A DNA stretch of 64,000 nucleotides from Alphaproteobacteria bacterium. GTDB taxonomy: Bacteria; Pseudomonadota; Alphaproteobacteria; Reyranellales; Reyranellaceae. Within the stretch, counting starts at the first letter, position 1. The number at the start of each line of letters is the position of its first letter. Both the position numbers and the translations under genes were made by a program. The DNA is taken from positions 223,013 to 287,012 of the forward strand of contig JAHBYP010000007.1 in the NCBI GenBank assembly GCA_019635875.1, read 5' to 3'. Below, in pieces: positions 8,712 through 18,107 of the stretch. Under the pieces are notes generated by a model. It saw only the letters and a program-made list of their open reading frames with translations. It was not told the origin of the DNA and made no database searches.

Positions 8712-10358
8712 TCAATGGCGTGTCCCGTCACCCGCCGGCGCCTCGGCGCCATCCTGGGGATGGGCGCCGACGCGTTCGACCCACGCCGACAGCCGCCGCC
8801 GCGCCTTGATCGCCACGTCGGCGCTACGCCGCAATGTCCGCGCTTGGTCCAGCGCGTCCTCCATTGCCTCGACAGGCAGCAGGCCGGCGGCGCAGGTCCG
8901 CAACAGGTCGGCCTTCACGCGCTGATAGGCGGTGTCCACTCGCCGGATCTCGTCGTCGAATGACGCTGCCTCGACCCCGGAACGCATCTCGAGGCTGTGC
9001 AGGGCGGCCGCCCGCAGCTCCTGCCATTCGTTGCGCATGGCGATATCGGCCCGCGGCGGGGCGGCCGCCAGGCCAGGGGTGAGGGCGCCGAGATCGTCGA
9101 GATGCTGCGTTGCCCGGATGAGATCCGGCAGGGCGGCGACGACGTCCTCGGGCAGCGGGTTGCCGCTGAGCCTGCCGATGAACGACCGGGCCTGACGCGC
9201 GAGCTGCGCCAGCGCGTCGCGCTCGCCCGTCGGCATGGCGTGGGCGCCGGGCATCGCGGCGATCCGCACGCGCGCGGCGCGGAAGGCGATGTCGGTCATG
9301 CGCTCCAGTTCCAGGACCAGACCGCGCAGCGCCAGCGTCGGCACGCCGATCAGTGTCGCGTCGAGGAAGCGCGGTTGCGCGAGCTTCTCGGCGGCGGAAA
9401 CGTACAGCCGCTCCAGCTGGCGCACGATGCGCTCGCCGGCCGGCCACATCAGCGCCGCGCCCAGCAGGTTGAAGCCGGTGTGGAAGAGCGCCAGGGTCGT
9501 CGGAACGTCGTCGCCCGCGCCCGTCCACCCCGCGACAAGCCGGCACGCGAACAGCAGCGGCTGCAGCAGCGCCATGGCGACAACGCCGGTCATGACATTG
9601 AAGAGGATGTGCGCGCTGGCCACGCGCCGGGCCGGAGGCGTCGCATTGAGCGCCGCGAACAGGGCGGTGGAGGTCGTGCCGACATTCGTGCCGACGACGG
9701 CGGCGGCGGCCAGCGGCAGCGGCACGCCGCCCGTGGCGCTCGCGGTCAACGTCAGGGCGATCGCCGCGCTCGACGACTGGGTCATGACGGTGAGCAGGGC
9801 GCCGAGGCCGAAGAAGGCGGCGATCGTCGACCAGTCGTAGTGCTCGAGATTGAGCTCCGTGATGCGGCCGGACATGCCGGCGAACCCGTCCTGCAGCACG
9901 CTGATGCCGAGGAAGAAGGCGCCGAATCCGGCGAGCGCCTGTCCCGCGCCGGCCAGCTCGACCCGTCCGCGCGCCGCCATGCGCAGCAGCATGCCGATGC
10001 CGATCAGCGGCAGCGCGAGCGCGCCGACCTCGACCTTGACGCCCACCAGCGCGACCAGCCAGCCGGTCATCGTGGTGCCGACATTGGTTCCGATGACCAC
10101 CCAGAGCGCCTGCTTGAGGGTGAGCAGGCCAGCGTTGACGAAGCCGACGGCGGCGACGGTCACGGCGCTCGAGGATTGCACGATCGCCGTGATCAGCACG
10201 CCGGTCATGAAGCCGCGGGCGGCGGAGCTCGTCCAGGTCTCGAGAATGCTCTTCAGGGCGCTGCCGGCCGCCAGCTTCAGGCCGTCGGTCATCATCCACA
10301 TGCCGAGCAGGAACAGGCCGAGGCCGCCGAGCAGGGAGGCGAGGTCCGTGACGGTCAA
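8712..10358 (-). CDS. Na+/Pi-cotransporter family protein with PhoU-like tail
   Basis: The frame is open to 10427, but the first membrane helix begins with LTVTDLASLLGG. A TTG at 10358 with GGAG 8 bases upstream gives 548 residues and is preferred. Two repeated cotransporter halves each carry a QSSSA motif (VQSSSAVTV, MTQSSSAAIA), the signature of the NptA/YjbB and SLC34-like family. About residues 330-540 are soluble and helical, like PhoU. Bacterial members export or import phosphate with Na+. A divergent SLC13-type transporter gene starts 225 bases away, and a half palindrome lies between them. Confidence 0.88.
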   Translation of the reverse strand: MTVTDLASLLGGLGLFLLGMWMMTDGLKLAAGSALKSILETWTSSAARGFMTGVLITAIVQSSSAVTVAAVGFVNAGLLTLKQALWVVIGTNVGTTMTGWLVALVGVKVEVGALALPLIGIGMLLRMAARGRVELAGAGQALAGFGAFFLGISVLQDGFAGMSGRITELNLEHYDWSTIAAFFGLGALLTVMTQSSSAAIALTLTASATGGVPLPLAAAAVVGTNVGTTSTALFAALNATPPARRVASAHILFNVMTGVVAMALLQPLLFACRLVAGWTGAGDDVPTTLALFHTGFNLLGAALMWPAGERIVRQLERLYVSAAEKLAQPRFLDATLIGVPTLALRGLVLELERMTDIAFRAARVRIAAMPGAHAMPTGERDALAQLARQARSFIGRLSGNPLPEDVVAALPDLIRATQHLDDLGALTPGLAAAPPRADIAMRNEWQELRAAALHSLEMRSGVEAASFDDEIRRVDTAYQRVKADLLRTCAAGLLPVEAMEDALDQARTLRRSADVAIKARRRLSAWVERVGAHPQDGAEAPAGDGTRH

Positions 10359-10510
10359 GGCGTTGTCTCCGAAGCGGCGAGCGGCGTGCGTGCGTCGCGG
10401 GCACGATAGCAAGCCAGGGCGATCCACGCGAAGCGCGGGACGGGCCGCGGGCGCGCTGTTTCGCCTCGGCGATTCGTTCGGTCAGAGCCAAGCCCGAACA
10501 CGTGCCCCTG

Positions 10511-10540
10511 CTGGATTCCCCCGCTGCGCTCGGCATGACA
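10511..10540. repeat. Half of a family A palindrome
   Basis: Only the right arm is recognisable (GGATTCCCCCGCTGCGCTCG...ATGACA) with a base change in the arm. The left arm is absent, so this is a decayed or truncated copy between two divergent transporter genes. Confidence 0.7.
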
Positions 10541-10583
10541 GAGTGATTCGATCCACGCGCAATACGCGTTAGTGTCGCCCGTC

Positions 10584-12062
10584 ATGGAACGCAGCACGAC
10601 TCCCGCGCCGCTGTTGAGCCTGCCGGCGGCCATCGGGCTGGTCGCGGGGATCGTGACATTCGGCGCCACGCTCGTCATCGAGGCGCCCGCCGGGCTGCCG
10701 GTCGCCGGCTGGCGCACGCTCGGCCTCGCCCTGATGATGGCGATCTGGTGGAGCACCGAACCGGTGCCGATCGCCGTCACGGCGCTGCTGCCGCTGATCG
10801 TGCTGCCGATCATGGGCATCGCCGACATCGGCGGCGCCGCGGCGCCGTACGCCAACCCGCTCGTCTATCTCTTTCTCGGCGGTTTCCTCCTGGCGGCGGC
10901 GGCCAGTCGGTGGGGGCTTCACGTGCGCATGGCGCATGTCGCCGTGCGATCGATCGGCGGCGGGCCGCGGCGACTGGTTCTCGGCGTCATGTGCGCGGCG
11001 GCCTTCCTGTCGATGTGGATCAGCAACACCGCGGCGGTCGTGCTCCTGCTGCCGGTGGCATCGTCGATCATCGCCGCCGTCGAGGAAGCCGCCGGACCCG
11101 GCGAGGACGCCCGGCGCTTCGCCCGCGCGCTGATGCTTGGCCTCGCCTACGCGGCGAGCATCGGCGGCGTCGGCACGCTGATCGGCACGCCGCCCAACGC
11201 GCTGCTGGCGGGCTATCTGCTGGAGCGACACCACATCGATCTGTCGTTCGTCGCGTGGTCGGCGATGGCCATGCCGCTGGTCGCGGTCTTCCTGCCGCTC
11301 GCCTGGCTGATCCTGACCCGCCTGGTCTTTCCGCTCGGGCACAGTCTCGCGAAGCTCGACGGAGACGGTGGCGTGCTCGGGCAAGGGTCGGTCGGGCGCG
11401 GCCTCACGGCCCCCCAGCGGCGCCTCGGCGCGCTCTTCCTGCTGGCGGCGGGATTGTGGGTGGGCCGGCCGTTCCTCAACCGCCTGCCGGGCCTCGAGGG
11501 GCTGAGCGATCCCGGCATCGCGCTGCTGTGCGCCGCGCTGCTGTTCGTGATCCCCAGCGGCGAGCCTGCCGATCGCCGCTTCCTGCTGGTCTGGCGCGAA
11601 ACGCGCGACATCCCCTGGCAGATCCTGATCCTGTTCGGCGGCGGCCTGTCGCTGGCCGCGGCGATCGATTCCAGCGGGCTCGCCGCCTGGATCGGCGGCG
11701 GCCTGGCCGGCCTGGAGGGCATGCCGGCGCCCGCGTTCCTGCTCGTGCTGACGACGAGCGTCGTCGTGCTGACCGAGCTCGCCAGCAATACCGCGACGGT
11801 CGCGGCGTTCCTGCCGATCGTCGGCGCGATCGCCGGCGCCCACGGCATGGATGTCGTGACCCTGTCGGCGGCGGTGGCCATGGCCGCGAGCTGCGCCTTC
11901 ATGCTGCCGGTGGCGACGCCACCCAACGCGCTCGTCTTCGCGACAGGTCACGTGCGCGTCGTCGATATGGTGCGCGCGGGAATTGCCATGAACATTCTGT
12001 CCGTCGCGCTCGTCTCCCTCGCGGCGTGGTTCGCATCGCCGCTGCTCGGCTCCCTGAAATAG
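10584..12062 (+). CDS. SLC13/DASS-family anion:sodium symporter
   Basis: 492 residues from ATG 10584; an in-frame GTG at 10572 would add four. There are about 11-12 membrane helices. The two Ser-Asn-Thr substrate/sodium motifs of the divalent anion:Na+ symporters are both present: ISNTAAVVLLLP in the first half and LASNTATVAAFLP in the second. WWSTEPVP near residue 50 is also diagnostic. Substrates in the family include succinate, citrate, malate and sulfate; the sequence alone does not tell which. It is divergent from the Na/Pi gene and ends 9 bases before the convergent xerD stop. Confidence 0.92.
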   Translation: MERSTTPAPLLSLPAAIGLVAGIVTFGATLVIEAPAGLPVAGWRTLGLALMMAIWWSTEPVPIAVTALLPLIVLPIMGIADIGGAAAPYANPLVYLFLGGFLLAAAASRWGLHVRMAHVAVRSIGGGPRRLVLGVMCAAAFLSMWISNTAAVVLLLPVASSIIAAVEEAAGPGEDARRFARALMLGLAYAASIGGVGTLIGTPPNALLAGYLLERHHIDLSFVAWSAMAMPLVAVFLPLAWLILTRLVFPLGHSLAKLDGDGGVLGQGSVGRGLTAPQRRLGALFLLAAGLWVGRPFLNRLPGLEGLSDPGIALLCAALLFVIPSGEPADRRFLLVWRETRDIPWQILILFGGGLSLAAAIDSSGLAAWIGGGLAGLEGMPAPAFLLVLTTSVVVLTELASNTATVAAFLPIVGAIAGAHGMDVVTLSAAVAMAASCAFMLPVATPPNALVFATGHVRVVDMVRAGIAMNILSVALVSLAAWFASPLLGSLK

Positions 12063-12071
12063 CCTTCCGCG

Positions 12072-13061
12072 CTACTCCTTGTCCGGCGTGCCGCCGCCCG
12101 CCAGCGGATGGTGGTCCTGGACCAGCGCCTTGAGTTTCTCGTCGAGCACGTGGGTGTAGATCTGCGTCGTGGCGATGTCGGCGTGGCCGAGCATCATCTG
12201 CACGCTGCGCAGGTCGGCGCCATGCGCCAGCAGATGGCTGGCGAAGGCGTGGCGCAGCACGTGCGGCGAGACGCGGCGCGGGTCGAGATTGGCCTCGATC
12301 GCCAGCTCCTTGAGCAGCTGGCCGAAGCGCTGGCGGGTGAGGTGGCCTTCGGCGGCGCGCGAAGGGAAGAGATAGGGCGAGGACTGGTCGGGCTTGAGCG
12401 TCGCGCCACGCGCGCCCAGCCAGGCGAAGATCGCCGCGCGCGCCGGCTCGCCCAGCGGCACCAGGCGCTCCTTGTTGCCCTTGCCGCGCACGATCAGCGC
12501 GCGCGGGTCGCGCTCGACGGCGGCCAGCGGCAGGCTCACCAGCTCCGACACGCGCAGCCCGCCGGCGTAGAGCAGCTCGAGCAGCGCGGCGAGCCGCAGG
12601 CCCTCGGTCGCGTCGCGTCGGTGCGCCGCCTGGATCAGGGCGGCGACCTCGCCGGTCGACAGCACCTTGGGCAGCGGCCGGCCGAGCTTGGGCGAATCGA
12701 GCGTCGCCGAGGGATCGTCGGGGCGGCGGCCGTCGGCCAGCAGGAAACGATAGAACTGGCGGATCGCCGAGAGCCGCCGTGCCGCGGTGCCGGCGCCCAT
12801 GCCGGCGTGGCGCAGGCTGGCGATGTAGGCGCGCAGCGCATCGGTGTCGGCGTCGAGCGGCCGCATCCTGCGCCGCGCCAGGAAGCCCGTCAGGTCGTCG
12901 AGGTCGCGGCCATAGGCCTGCTCGGTGTTGCGCGCCGCGCCGCGCTCGGCGACCAGCATCTCGATGAACATCTCGACCTGCGGGTCGCGCGGCGGGCCCT
13001 CGCGCGGGCGGCGGCCGCGACGATCGCGCAGCCGGGCGGGGGCACGCGGGCGGGCGGCCAT
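12072..13061 (-). CDS. xerD: Tyrosine recombinase XerD
   Basis: With XerC it resolves chromosome dimers at dif. 329 residues; the first 25 are a basic extension. The core-binding SAM-like domain spans about 28-115 and the catalytic domain about 130-315. The full catalytic set is visible: R170 (GGLRVSEL), K194 (GKGNKE), H267/R270 (HVLRHAFASH), H293 (LGHADI) and Y302 (TTQIYTHV). It lies 2 bases after the preceding secreted-protein gene, and no integrase-type insertion is nearby, so it is the housekeeping recombinase rather than an island integrase. Confidence 0.94.
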   Translation of the reverse strand: MAARPRAPARLRDRRGRRPREGPPRDPQVEMFIEMLVAERGAARNTEQAYGRDLDDLTGFLARRRMRPLDADTDALRAYIASLRHAGMGAGTAARRLSAIRQFYRFLLADGRRPDDPSATLDSPKLGRPLPKVLSTGEVAALIQAAHRRDATEGLRLAALLELLYAGGLRVSELVSLPLAAVERDPRALIVRGKGNKERLVPLGEPARAAIFAWLGARGATLKPDQSSPYLFPSRAAEGHLTRQRFGQLLKELAIEANLDPRRVSPHVLRHAFASHLLAHGADLRSVQMMLGHADIATTQIYTHVLDEKLKALVQDHHPLAGGGTPDKE

Positions 13062-13063
13062 GG

Positions 13064-14656
13064 CTACAGCCCCGCCAGGATCGCGTATTCGAGCGCGAAG
13101 GAGCGCGCCAGATCGACACGCTTGATGCGCATGAAGGCGCGCAGGATGGCCGCGACCTTCGCCGGCTCCAGGCTGGCCAGCGGCGTCGATCCGGCCAGCG
13201 CGGCGGCCCGGCAGATCGTCTCGGCGAAGCGCTCGGCCTGCGCGGCGGCGAGCAGCGCGGCGATCGCCGGATCGGATGTGTCCTCGGCGGCGCTGGGCGC
13301 GAGCGAGGCCAGTGCGTCGCGCGAGGCCGCGTTCATCGCCGACAGCACCGCATGCAGGGTCGGCGCGGTGCGCGGGCGCAGCGCGGCGCGGCGCTGCATC
13401 AGCTCGGGATCGAGCGGCACGCGGTTGCCGAGCCCGGCGATGGCGGCCAGCGGCGCCAGCAGCGCCACGCGATCATCGGTCTGCTGCGCGGCGCCGGCCC
13501 GTGCCGCCGCGAACCACTCGGCGGCGCGATCGAAGCGCTCCAGGGTCAGCACGGCGCGCAGCCCCGCGGCGGCGAACTCGGCATGCGCCGGCGTCGGCCG
13601 TGCCGCGGCGATCGCCGGGGACAGCGCGCGGATGGCGCTGCCCGCGGTGTCGTACGACACCTGATAGAGCCGGTGGGCGAGGATGACGCGCTGCTCGTTG
13701 CTCGCCGCACCCTGCGCCTGGGCGAAGACCACCGCGCGCCAGGCCGTCGGCGAGGTCGCCGCCGATTCCTTCAGCCCGCGCGAGAGCTCGCCATAGAACT
13801 CGGCGAGCCGGTCCGGCTCGGTCACGCCGGCGCGCTCGGCGCGCTCGGCGATCTCGACGCGATGCGCCAGGGGGATGGCCCGGTTCTCGATCGCCGCACG
13901 CAGCACGCCCGGCGAATCGGAGCCGGTCAGCGGCGTCGGCAGGCCGGCGATGTCGATCAGCGCCAGGATCAGGCCGTCCTCGGTCGGGCTCACCGACGGC
14001 GCCGTTGCGCCGTTCAGGATCCGATCCGCCAGCGCGATGAAGCCGGCGTCCCCCTGGCCGCGCAGGGCATCGAGCCCGGCGCGCGCCGCCTCGTTGCGGC
14101 GCGCGTGCAGATGGCAGACGACCGCCGCCTGGCGCCACCACGTCTTGTCGATGTGCTCGACCGCCGCCTTGACGCGCCCGCAGGCGCTGTCGCGCTGTCG
14201 CGCGCGCATCAGCGCCTCGGTCACGATCTGCGCCGTCATCGGTCCTTCGCCGCCGCTGCCCAGGCGCAGCAGCTCGTGGGCGTTCTCGGCCTCGCCCATC
14301 GCCGCCAGCTTCTCGACGCGCAGGCTGAACAGGAGCGGCAGCGCGCCATCGGGCCGGGGCGGCGCCGGCCCCGCAGTGAGCAGGCGGAACTGCAGGTCGC
14401 GCAGGACCCGCGACTGGGGCGCCGAAGGCAGGCCCAGGACCAGGGCGCGGGCTTCGGCCATCGACGTGCCGTGCCACGTCCAGCCCGGGACCCCGGCGCT
14501 GCGCGTGTCGACCAGGCCGATCCGGTCGAGCGGATTGCTTGGCGCCGACGGCGGCATGACGTGTCGCTGCGGCGTGTCCTGGGCCTGCACGGCACCCCAG
14601 GACAGCACGCAGCCGACCAGCGTCGCGACGACGGCGCTAGCGCGAGAAGCGGTCAT
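13064..14656 (-). CDS. Exported helical-repeat protein of unknown function
   Basis: 530 residues with a signal peptide (hydrophobic 8-23, cut after AQA near residue 25) and then an almost entirely alpha-helical Ala/Leu/Arg-rich body that looks like a TPR/HEAT-type solenoid, with no catalytic motif. Proteins of this type sit between xerD and aroK in several Rhodospirillales-like genomes and have no assigned role. It overlaps the 3' end of a 48-residue membrane-protein gene by 20 bases and is followed 2 bases later by xerD, so the three look like one operon. A periplasmic location is inferred. Confidence 0.85.
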   Translation of the reverse strand: MTASRASAVVATLVGCVLSWGAVQAQDTPQRHVMPPSAPSNPLDRIGLVDTRSAGVPGWTWHGTSMAEARALVLGLPSAPQSRVLRDLQFRLLTAGPAPPRPDGALPLLFSLRVEKLAAMGEAENAHELLRLGSGGEGPMTAQIVTEALMRARQRDSACGRVKAAVEHIDKTWWRQAAVVCHLHARRNEAARAGLDALRGQGDAGFIALADRILNGATAPSVSPTEDGLILALIDIAGLPTPLTGSDSPGVLRAAIENRAIPLAHRVEIAERAERAGVTEPDRLAEFYGELSRGLKESAATSPTAWRAVVFAQAQGAASNEQRVILAHRLYQVSYDTAGSAIRALSPAIAAARPTPAHAEFAAAGLRAVLTLERFDRAAEWFAAARAGAAQQTDDRVALLAPLAAIAGLGNRVPLDPELMQRRAALRPRTAPTLHAVLSAMNAASRDALASLAPSAAEDTSDPAIAALLAAAQAERFAETICRAAALAGSTPLASLEPAKVAAILRAFMRIKRVDLARSFALEYAILAGL

Positions 14657-14783
14657 GGGGGATCTGGATCTCGATGCTGCGCGTGGGGGGCGGCACGTCG
14701 ATGATCGCCAGCATCACGAAGCCGGCCAGTGCCAGCACCAGGAGAAAGCCGAGGAGGATCGTACCGAAGCCCAGTCTCGACAT
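14637..14783 (-). CDS. 48-residue single-helix membrane protein
   Basis: A short frame: ATG at 14783, TAG at 14637. Residues 7-28 form one hydrophobic helix (TILLGFLLVLALAGFVMLAI), followed by a short tail IDVPPPTRSIEIQIPHDRF. Its 3' end overlaps the start of the exported-protein gene by 20 bases, typical of translational coupling. The clean hydrophobic helix, and the charged tail that runs through the overlap without disrupting the next gene, support a real product. It could anchor or escort the exported partner, but that is inference. It is divergent from aroK. Confidence 0.72.
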   Translation of the reverse strand: MSRLGFGTILLGFLLVLALAGFVMLAIIDVPPPTRSIEIQIPHDRFSR

Positions 14784-14941
14784 ATTGTCGGTACTCGCAG
14801 GTGGATAGAGAGGGATGAACCGGGGCGCGCCGGCATGGGGCGCGCCTCACGCCGCCGCTTGTGCGATCACGGCCAAGCGGCGATATAGGGCGGGACACTA
14901 CTCCGCAGAAGCAAGACAGGCAACGCGCGTATGCGCGCAAC

Positions 14942-15544
14942 ATGTTGAGAATCATCGCAGAATCGGCCGAAATCGTGGACGATCAGCGCCCCGCCGCGGC
15001 GAATCCCGCCATTGTCCGCACCGTCGCCCTGGTCGGGCTGATGGGCGCGGGCAAGAGCGCCATCGGCAAACGCCTGGCCCAGCGGCTGGGCCTGCCCTTC
15101 GTCGACGCCGACACCGAGATCGAGGCGGCGGCCGGCTGCAGCATCGAGGAATTCTTCGAGCGCTTCGGCGAGGCGGCGTTCCGCGCCGGCGAGCGCCGCG
15201 TGATCCAGCGCCTGCTCGACGGGCCGCCGCACGTGCTGGCGACCGGCGGCGGCGCCTTCATGGACCCGCTGACCCGGGCCGTGATGCGCGAGAAGGCGAC
15301 CACCATCTGGCTGCGCGCCGACCTCAACGTGCTGTTCGAGCGCGTGTCGCGGCGCACCAACCGGCCGCTGCTGAAGAACGGCGACCCGCGCGGCACGCTG
15401 GAGCGCCTGATGGCCGTGCGCTATCCGGTCTATGCCGAAGCCGATCTCGTGGTCGACAGCCGCGACGCGCCGGCCGACCGCACGGCCGAGGAGGTGCATG
15501 CAGCGCTGATGCGCCATGTCGGCGCGACGACGGGAGGCACGTGA
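14942..15544 (+). CDS. aroK: Shikimate kinase
   Basis: Phosphorylates shikimate with ATP in aromatic amino-acid synthesis. From ATG 14942 the product has 200 residues; the frame continues upstream, but the added 27 residues are Arg-rich and unlike the family. Walker A GLMGAGKS is at 32-39, the shikimate-binding DAD at 55-57, a Gly-Gly-Gly loop in ATGGGAFM, and the lid region carries RRTNRPLL. Its TGA overlaps the aroB ATG by one base, so aroK-aroB are translationally coupled. Confidence 0.95.
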   Translation: MLRIIAESAEIVDDQRPAAANPAIVRTVALVGLMGAGKSAIGKRLAQRLGLPFVDADTEIEAAAGCSIEEFFERFGEAAFRAGERRVIQRLLDGPPHVLATGGGAFMDPLTRAVMREKATTIWLRADLNVLFERVSRRTNRPLLKNGDPRGTLERLMAVRYPVYAEADLVVDSRDAPADRTAEEVHAALMRHVGATTGGT

Positions 15545-16674
15545 TGAGCGGGCAGGCGCGGCGAGTGCCGGTGGCGCTGGGCGAGCGCGCCTACGACATC
15601 CTGATCGGCCCCGACCTGATCGCGCGCGCCGGCGAGCATTGCGCGCCGCACGTCCCCAGGCGCCGCGCCATCGTCGTCACCGACGAGGCGGTGGCGCAGC
15701 TGCATCTTCAGAAGCTGGTCGCAGCGCTGGGCTCCGCCGGCATCGAGGCGCCCGCAGTGGTCGTGCCCGCCGGCGAGGCGAGCAAGGACTTCGGCGAGTT
15801 CGGCCGGCTGATCGAGGCACTGCTCGACCAGCGTCCCGACCGCGACACCGTGCTGATCGCGCTGGGTGGCGGCGTGGTCGGCGATCTCTGCGGCTTCGCC
15901 GCCTCGGTGCTGTTGCGCGGCGTCGACTTCATCCAGGTGCCGACCACGCTGCTCGCCCAGGTCGACAGCTCGGTGGGCGGCAAGACGGCGATCAACACGC
16001 GCCACGGCAAGAACCTGGTGGGCACCTTCTATCAGCCGCGCCTGGTGCTGGCCGACACCGGCGTGCTCGACACGCTGCCGCGCCGCGAGCTGCTGGCGGG
16101 CTATGCCGAGATCGCCAAGTACGGGCTGATCGACGACGAGCCATTCTTCGCCTGGCTCGAGAGCAACGGGCATCGGGTGATCGACGGCGACGCGCGCGCG
16201 CGCGGAGAGGCGATCGCGCGCAGCTGCACGAGCAAGGCGCGCATCGTGGCGCAGGACGAGCGCGAGCAGGCCGGCGTGCGCGACCTGCTCAATCTCGGCC
16301 ACACCTTCGGCCACGCGCTGGAGAAGGAAACCGGCTACGGCGGCGGGCTGCTGCACGGCGAGGCGGTGGCCATCGGCATGGTCCTGGCGTTCGACATGTC
16401 GGCGGCGCTCGGCCTTTGCCCGGCGGCCGACGCGCGGCGCGTGCGCGCCCATCTCGAGGCGGTCGGCCTGCCGGTCTCGCCGCTGACCATCGCCGGCAGC
16501 AATGTGCGCGGCTGGGACGCCGCGCGGCTGGTCGAGCACATGGGCGCCGACAAGAAGAACCGCGACGGCAAGCTCACCTTCATCCTGGCGCACGGCATCG
16601 GCCGGTCCTTCGTGCGCCGCGGCGTCGACGGCGCGGCTGCGCTCGACACCATGCGGCGCGCGCTCGCGGCGTGA
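15544..16674 (+). CDS. aroB: 3-dehydroquinate synthase
   Basis: Converts DAHP to 3-dehydroquinate using NAD+ and a divalent metal, the second shikimate-pathway step. 376 residues, normal length. Seen: nucleotide loop LGGGVVGDLCGFAA, PTTLLAQVDSSVGGK, and the metal-ligand region with LLNLGHTFGHALE and LLHGEAVAIGM. Start codon overlaps the aroK stop by one base. A family B repeat begins 13 bases after the stop, before the next gene on the same strand. Confidence 0.97.
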   Translation: MSGQARRVPVALGERAYDILIGPDLIARAGEHCAPHVPRRRAIVVTDEAVAQLHLQKLVAALGSAGIEAPAVVVPAGEASKDFGEFGRLIEALLDQRPDRDTVLIALGGGVVGDLCGFAASVLLRGVDFIQVPTTLLAQVDSSVGGKTAINTRHGKNLVGTFYQPRLVLADTGVLDTLPRRELLAGYAEIAKYGLIDDEPFFAWLESNGHRVIDGDARARGEAIARSCTSKARIVAQDEREQAGVRDLLNLGHTFGHALEKETGYGGGLLHGEAVAIGMVLAFDMSAALGLCPAADARRVRAHLEAVGLPVSPLTIAGSNVRGWDAARLVEHMGADKKNRDGKLTFILAHGIGRSFVRRGVDGAAALDTMRRALAA

Positions 16675-16687
16675 GTACGGAATCTTT

Positions 16688-16810
16688 ACCTTCCCCCGGA
16701 GGGGGAAGGTGGCGCGGAGCGACGGAAGGGGATGTCGAAGACGGACTGCGGCGTTCGTCTCCGGCATCCCCCTTCCGCCCTTCGGGCACCTTCCCCCTCC
16801 GGGGGAAGGT
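16688..16810. repeat. Family B double-hairpin repeat, copy B1
   Basis: Each end is itself a hairpin (ACCTTCCCCC-GGA-GGGGGAAGGT on the left, its inverted copy on the right). The middle carries GGGATGTCGAAGACGG and a decayed complement. Left linker is of the GGCGCGGAGCG type, right linker of the CCGCCCTTCGGGC type. Ends 11 bases before the next start codon. Confidence 0.95.
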
Positions 16811-16821
16811 ATGATGGCGCC

Positions 16822-18105
16822 ATGATCGAGAATCTGCTGACGCCGGAAGTCGTGGTGCCGCTGGTCGCGGTCTGCGTCGCCGGCTCGGCGTACTTCTCCG
16901 CCGGCCGCGCCGCGCTGATCCATGCCGCGCGGCCGCGCATGCATCGCCTGGCGCAGCTGGGCAATCGCCGCGCCCGGCTGGTCGGCGCGCTGATCGATCG
17001 ACGCGACGACGTGATCGGCGCGCTGCGCCTGGGCAACATGGTGGTCAACATCGCGGTCGCTTCGCTGACCACGGCGCTGCTCGCCTCGATGTACGGCGTC
17101 TATGGCGTGGTCTACGCCGCGGTGCTGGCCCTGGTACTGATCCTGCTGCTGGGCGAGATCCTGCCGCGCAGCCTCACCCAGCTCGGCCCCGACCGCGTGG
17201 CGCTGTTCCTCGCGCCGGCGCTGCAGCTCACCGCGGCGTTGCTCGGGCCGGTCATGGAGGGCGGCGCGCGCATGGTGCGCCGGCTGCTGCGCCTGCCCGA
17301 TCCGCGCCTGCGGATCGACCACGATTCGGCGGCGCACGAACAGCTGCTGCGCGGCGCCATCGAGCTGCACGACGAGGCCGGCGACGAGAAGGACGCGCCC
17401 GACGAGAAGAAGATGCTGCGCTCGGTGCTCGACCTCGCCGAGCTGACGGTCGCCGCGGTGATGACGCCGCGCGGCAATGTCGAGGCGCTCGACGCGGCGC
17501 AGCCGGTCGCCGGGCTGGTCGAGAAGGTGCTGGCCAGCCCGCACACGCGCATTCCGCTCTATCGCGGCCAGCCCGAGAACATCGTCGGCGTGGTGCACGC
17601 CAAGGCGCTGTTTCGCGCCGTGCACCACCACCAGGGTCCGCTCGACACGCTGGGCCAGCAGGGCTTCGTCACCGCGCCCTGGTTCATCCTCGAGACCATC
17701 TCGCTGCTCGACCAGCTGCAGGCCTTCAGGAAGCGCCGCGAGCACTTCGCCGTGGTCGTCGACGAGTACGGCGCGCTGCAGGGCGTGGTGACGCTCGAGG
17801 ACATCCTCGAGGAGATCGTCGGCGAGATCGACGACGAGACGGATGTGCGAGTCGCCGGCGTCGAGGCGCTGGGCGACGGCAGCTTCATCTGCCTGGGCTC
17901 GGTGCCGGTGCGCGACCTGATCCGCGAGTTCGGCTGGCGCCTGCCCGAGGACGTCGCCACCACCATCGCCGGCATCGTCCTGCACGAGGCGCGGCGCATC
18001 CCCGAGGTCGGCCAGACCTTCGCCTTCCACGGCTTCCGCTTCGAGGTGCTGGCCCGCGAGGGCAACCGCATCGCGAGGCTGAAGGTGACACCGGCCACAG
18101 CATGA
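16822..18105 (+). CDS. CNNM/CorC-type transporter-associated protein (DUF21, CBS pair, CorC domain)
   Basis: 427 residues from ATG 16822; the upstream frame only reads into a repeat. An N-terminal DUF21/CNNM membrane domain with about four helices covers 1-150, a CBS pair about 205-325 (AAVMTPRGNVEAL; FAVVVDEYGALQGVVT; LEDILEEIVGEI), and a C-terminal CorC/HlyC domain about 340-425. Relatives act in Mg2+/Co2+ efflux or sensing; the old name hemolysin is misleading. Placement right after aroKB is common in alphaproteobacteria. The start codon lies 11 bases after a family B repeat, so any promoter must be in the repeat or upstream of it. Confidence 0.92.
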   Translation: MIENLLTPEVVVPLVAVCVAGSAYFSAGRAALIHAARPRMHRLAQLGNRRARLVGALIDRRDDVIGALRLGNMVVNIAVASLTTALLASMYGVYGVVYAAVLALVLILLLGEILPRSLTQLGPDRVALFLAPALQLTAALLGPVMEGGARMVRRLLRLPDPRLRIDHDSAAHEQLLRGAIELHDEAGDEKDAPDEKKMLRSVLDLAELTVAAVMTPRGNVEALDAAQPVAGLVEKVLASPHTRIPLYRGQPENIVGVVHAKALFRAVHHHQGPLDTLGQQGFVTAPWFILETISLLDQLQAFRKRREHFAVVVDEYGALQGVVTLEDILEEIVGEIDDETDVRVAGVEALGDGSFICLGSVPVRDLIREFGWRLPEDVATTIAGIVLHEARRIPEVGQTFAFHGFRFEVLAREGNRIARLKVTPATA

Positions 18106-18107
18106 TT

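Noticed and set aside
12072..13061. XerD as an integrase of a mobile island
   Set aside because: It matches XerD length and motifs, lies in a stable operon and has no att-like direct repeats nearby.
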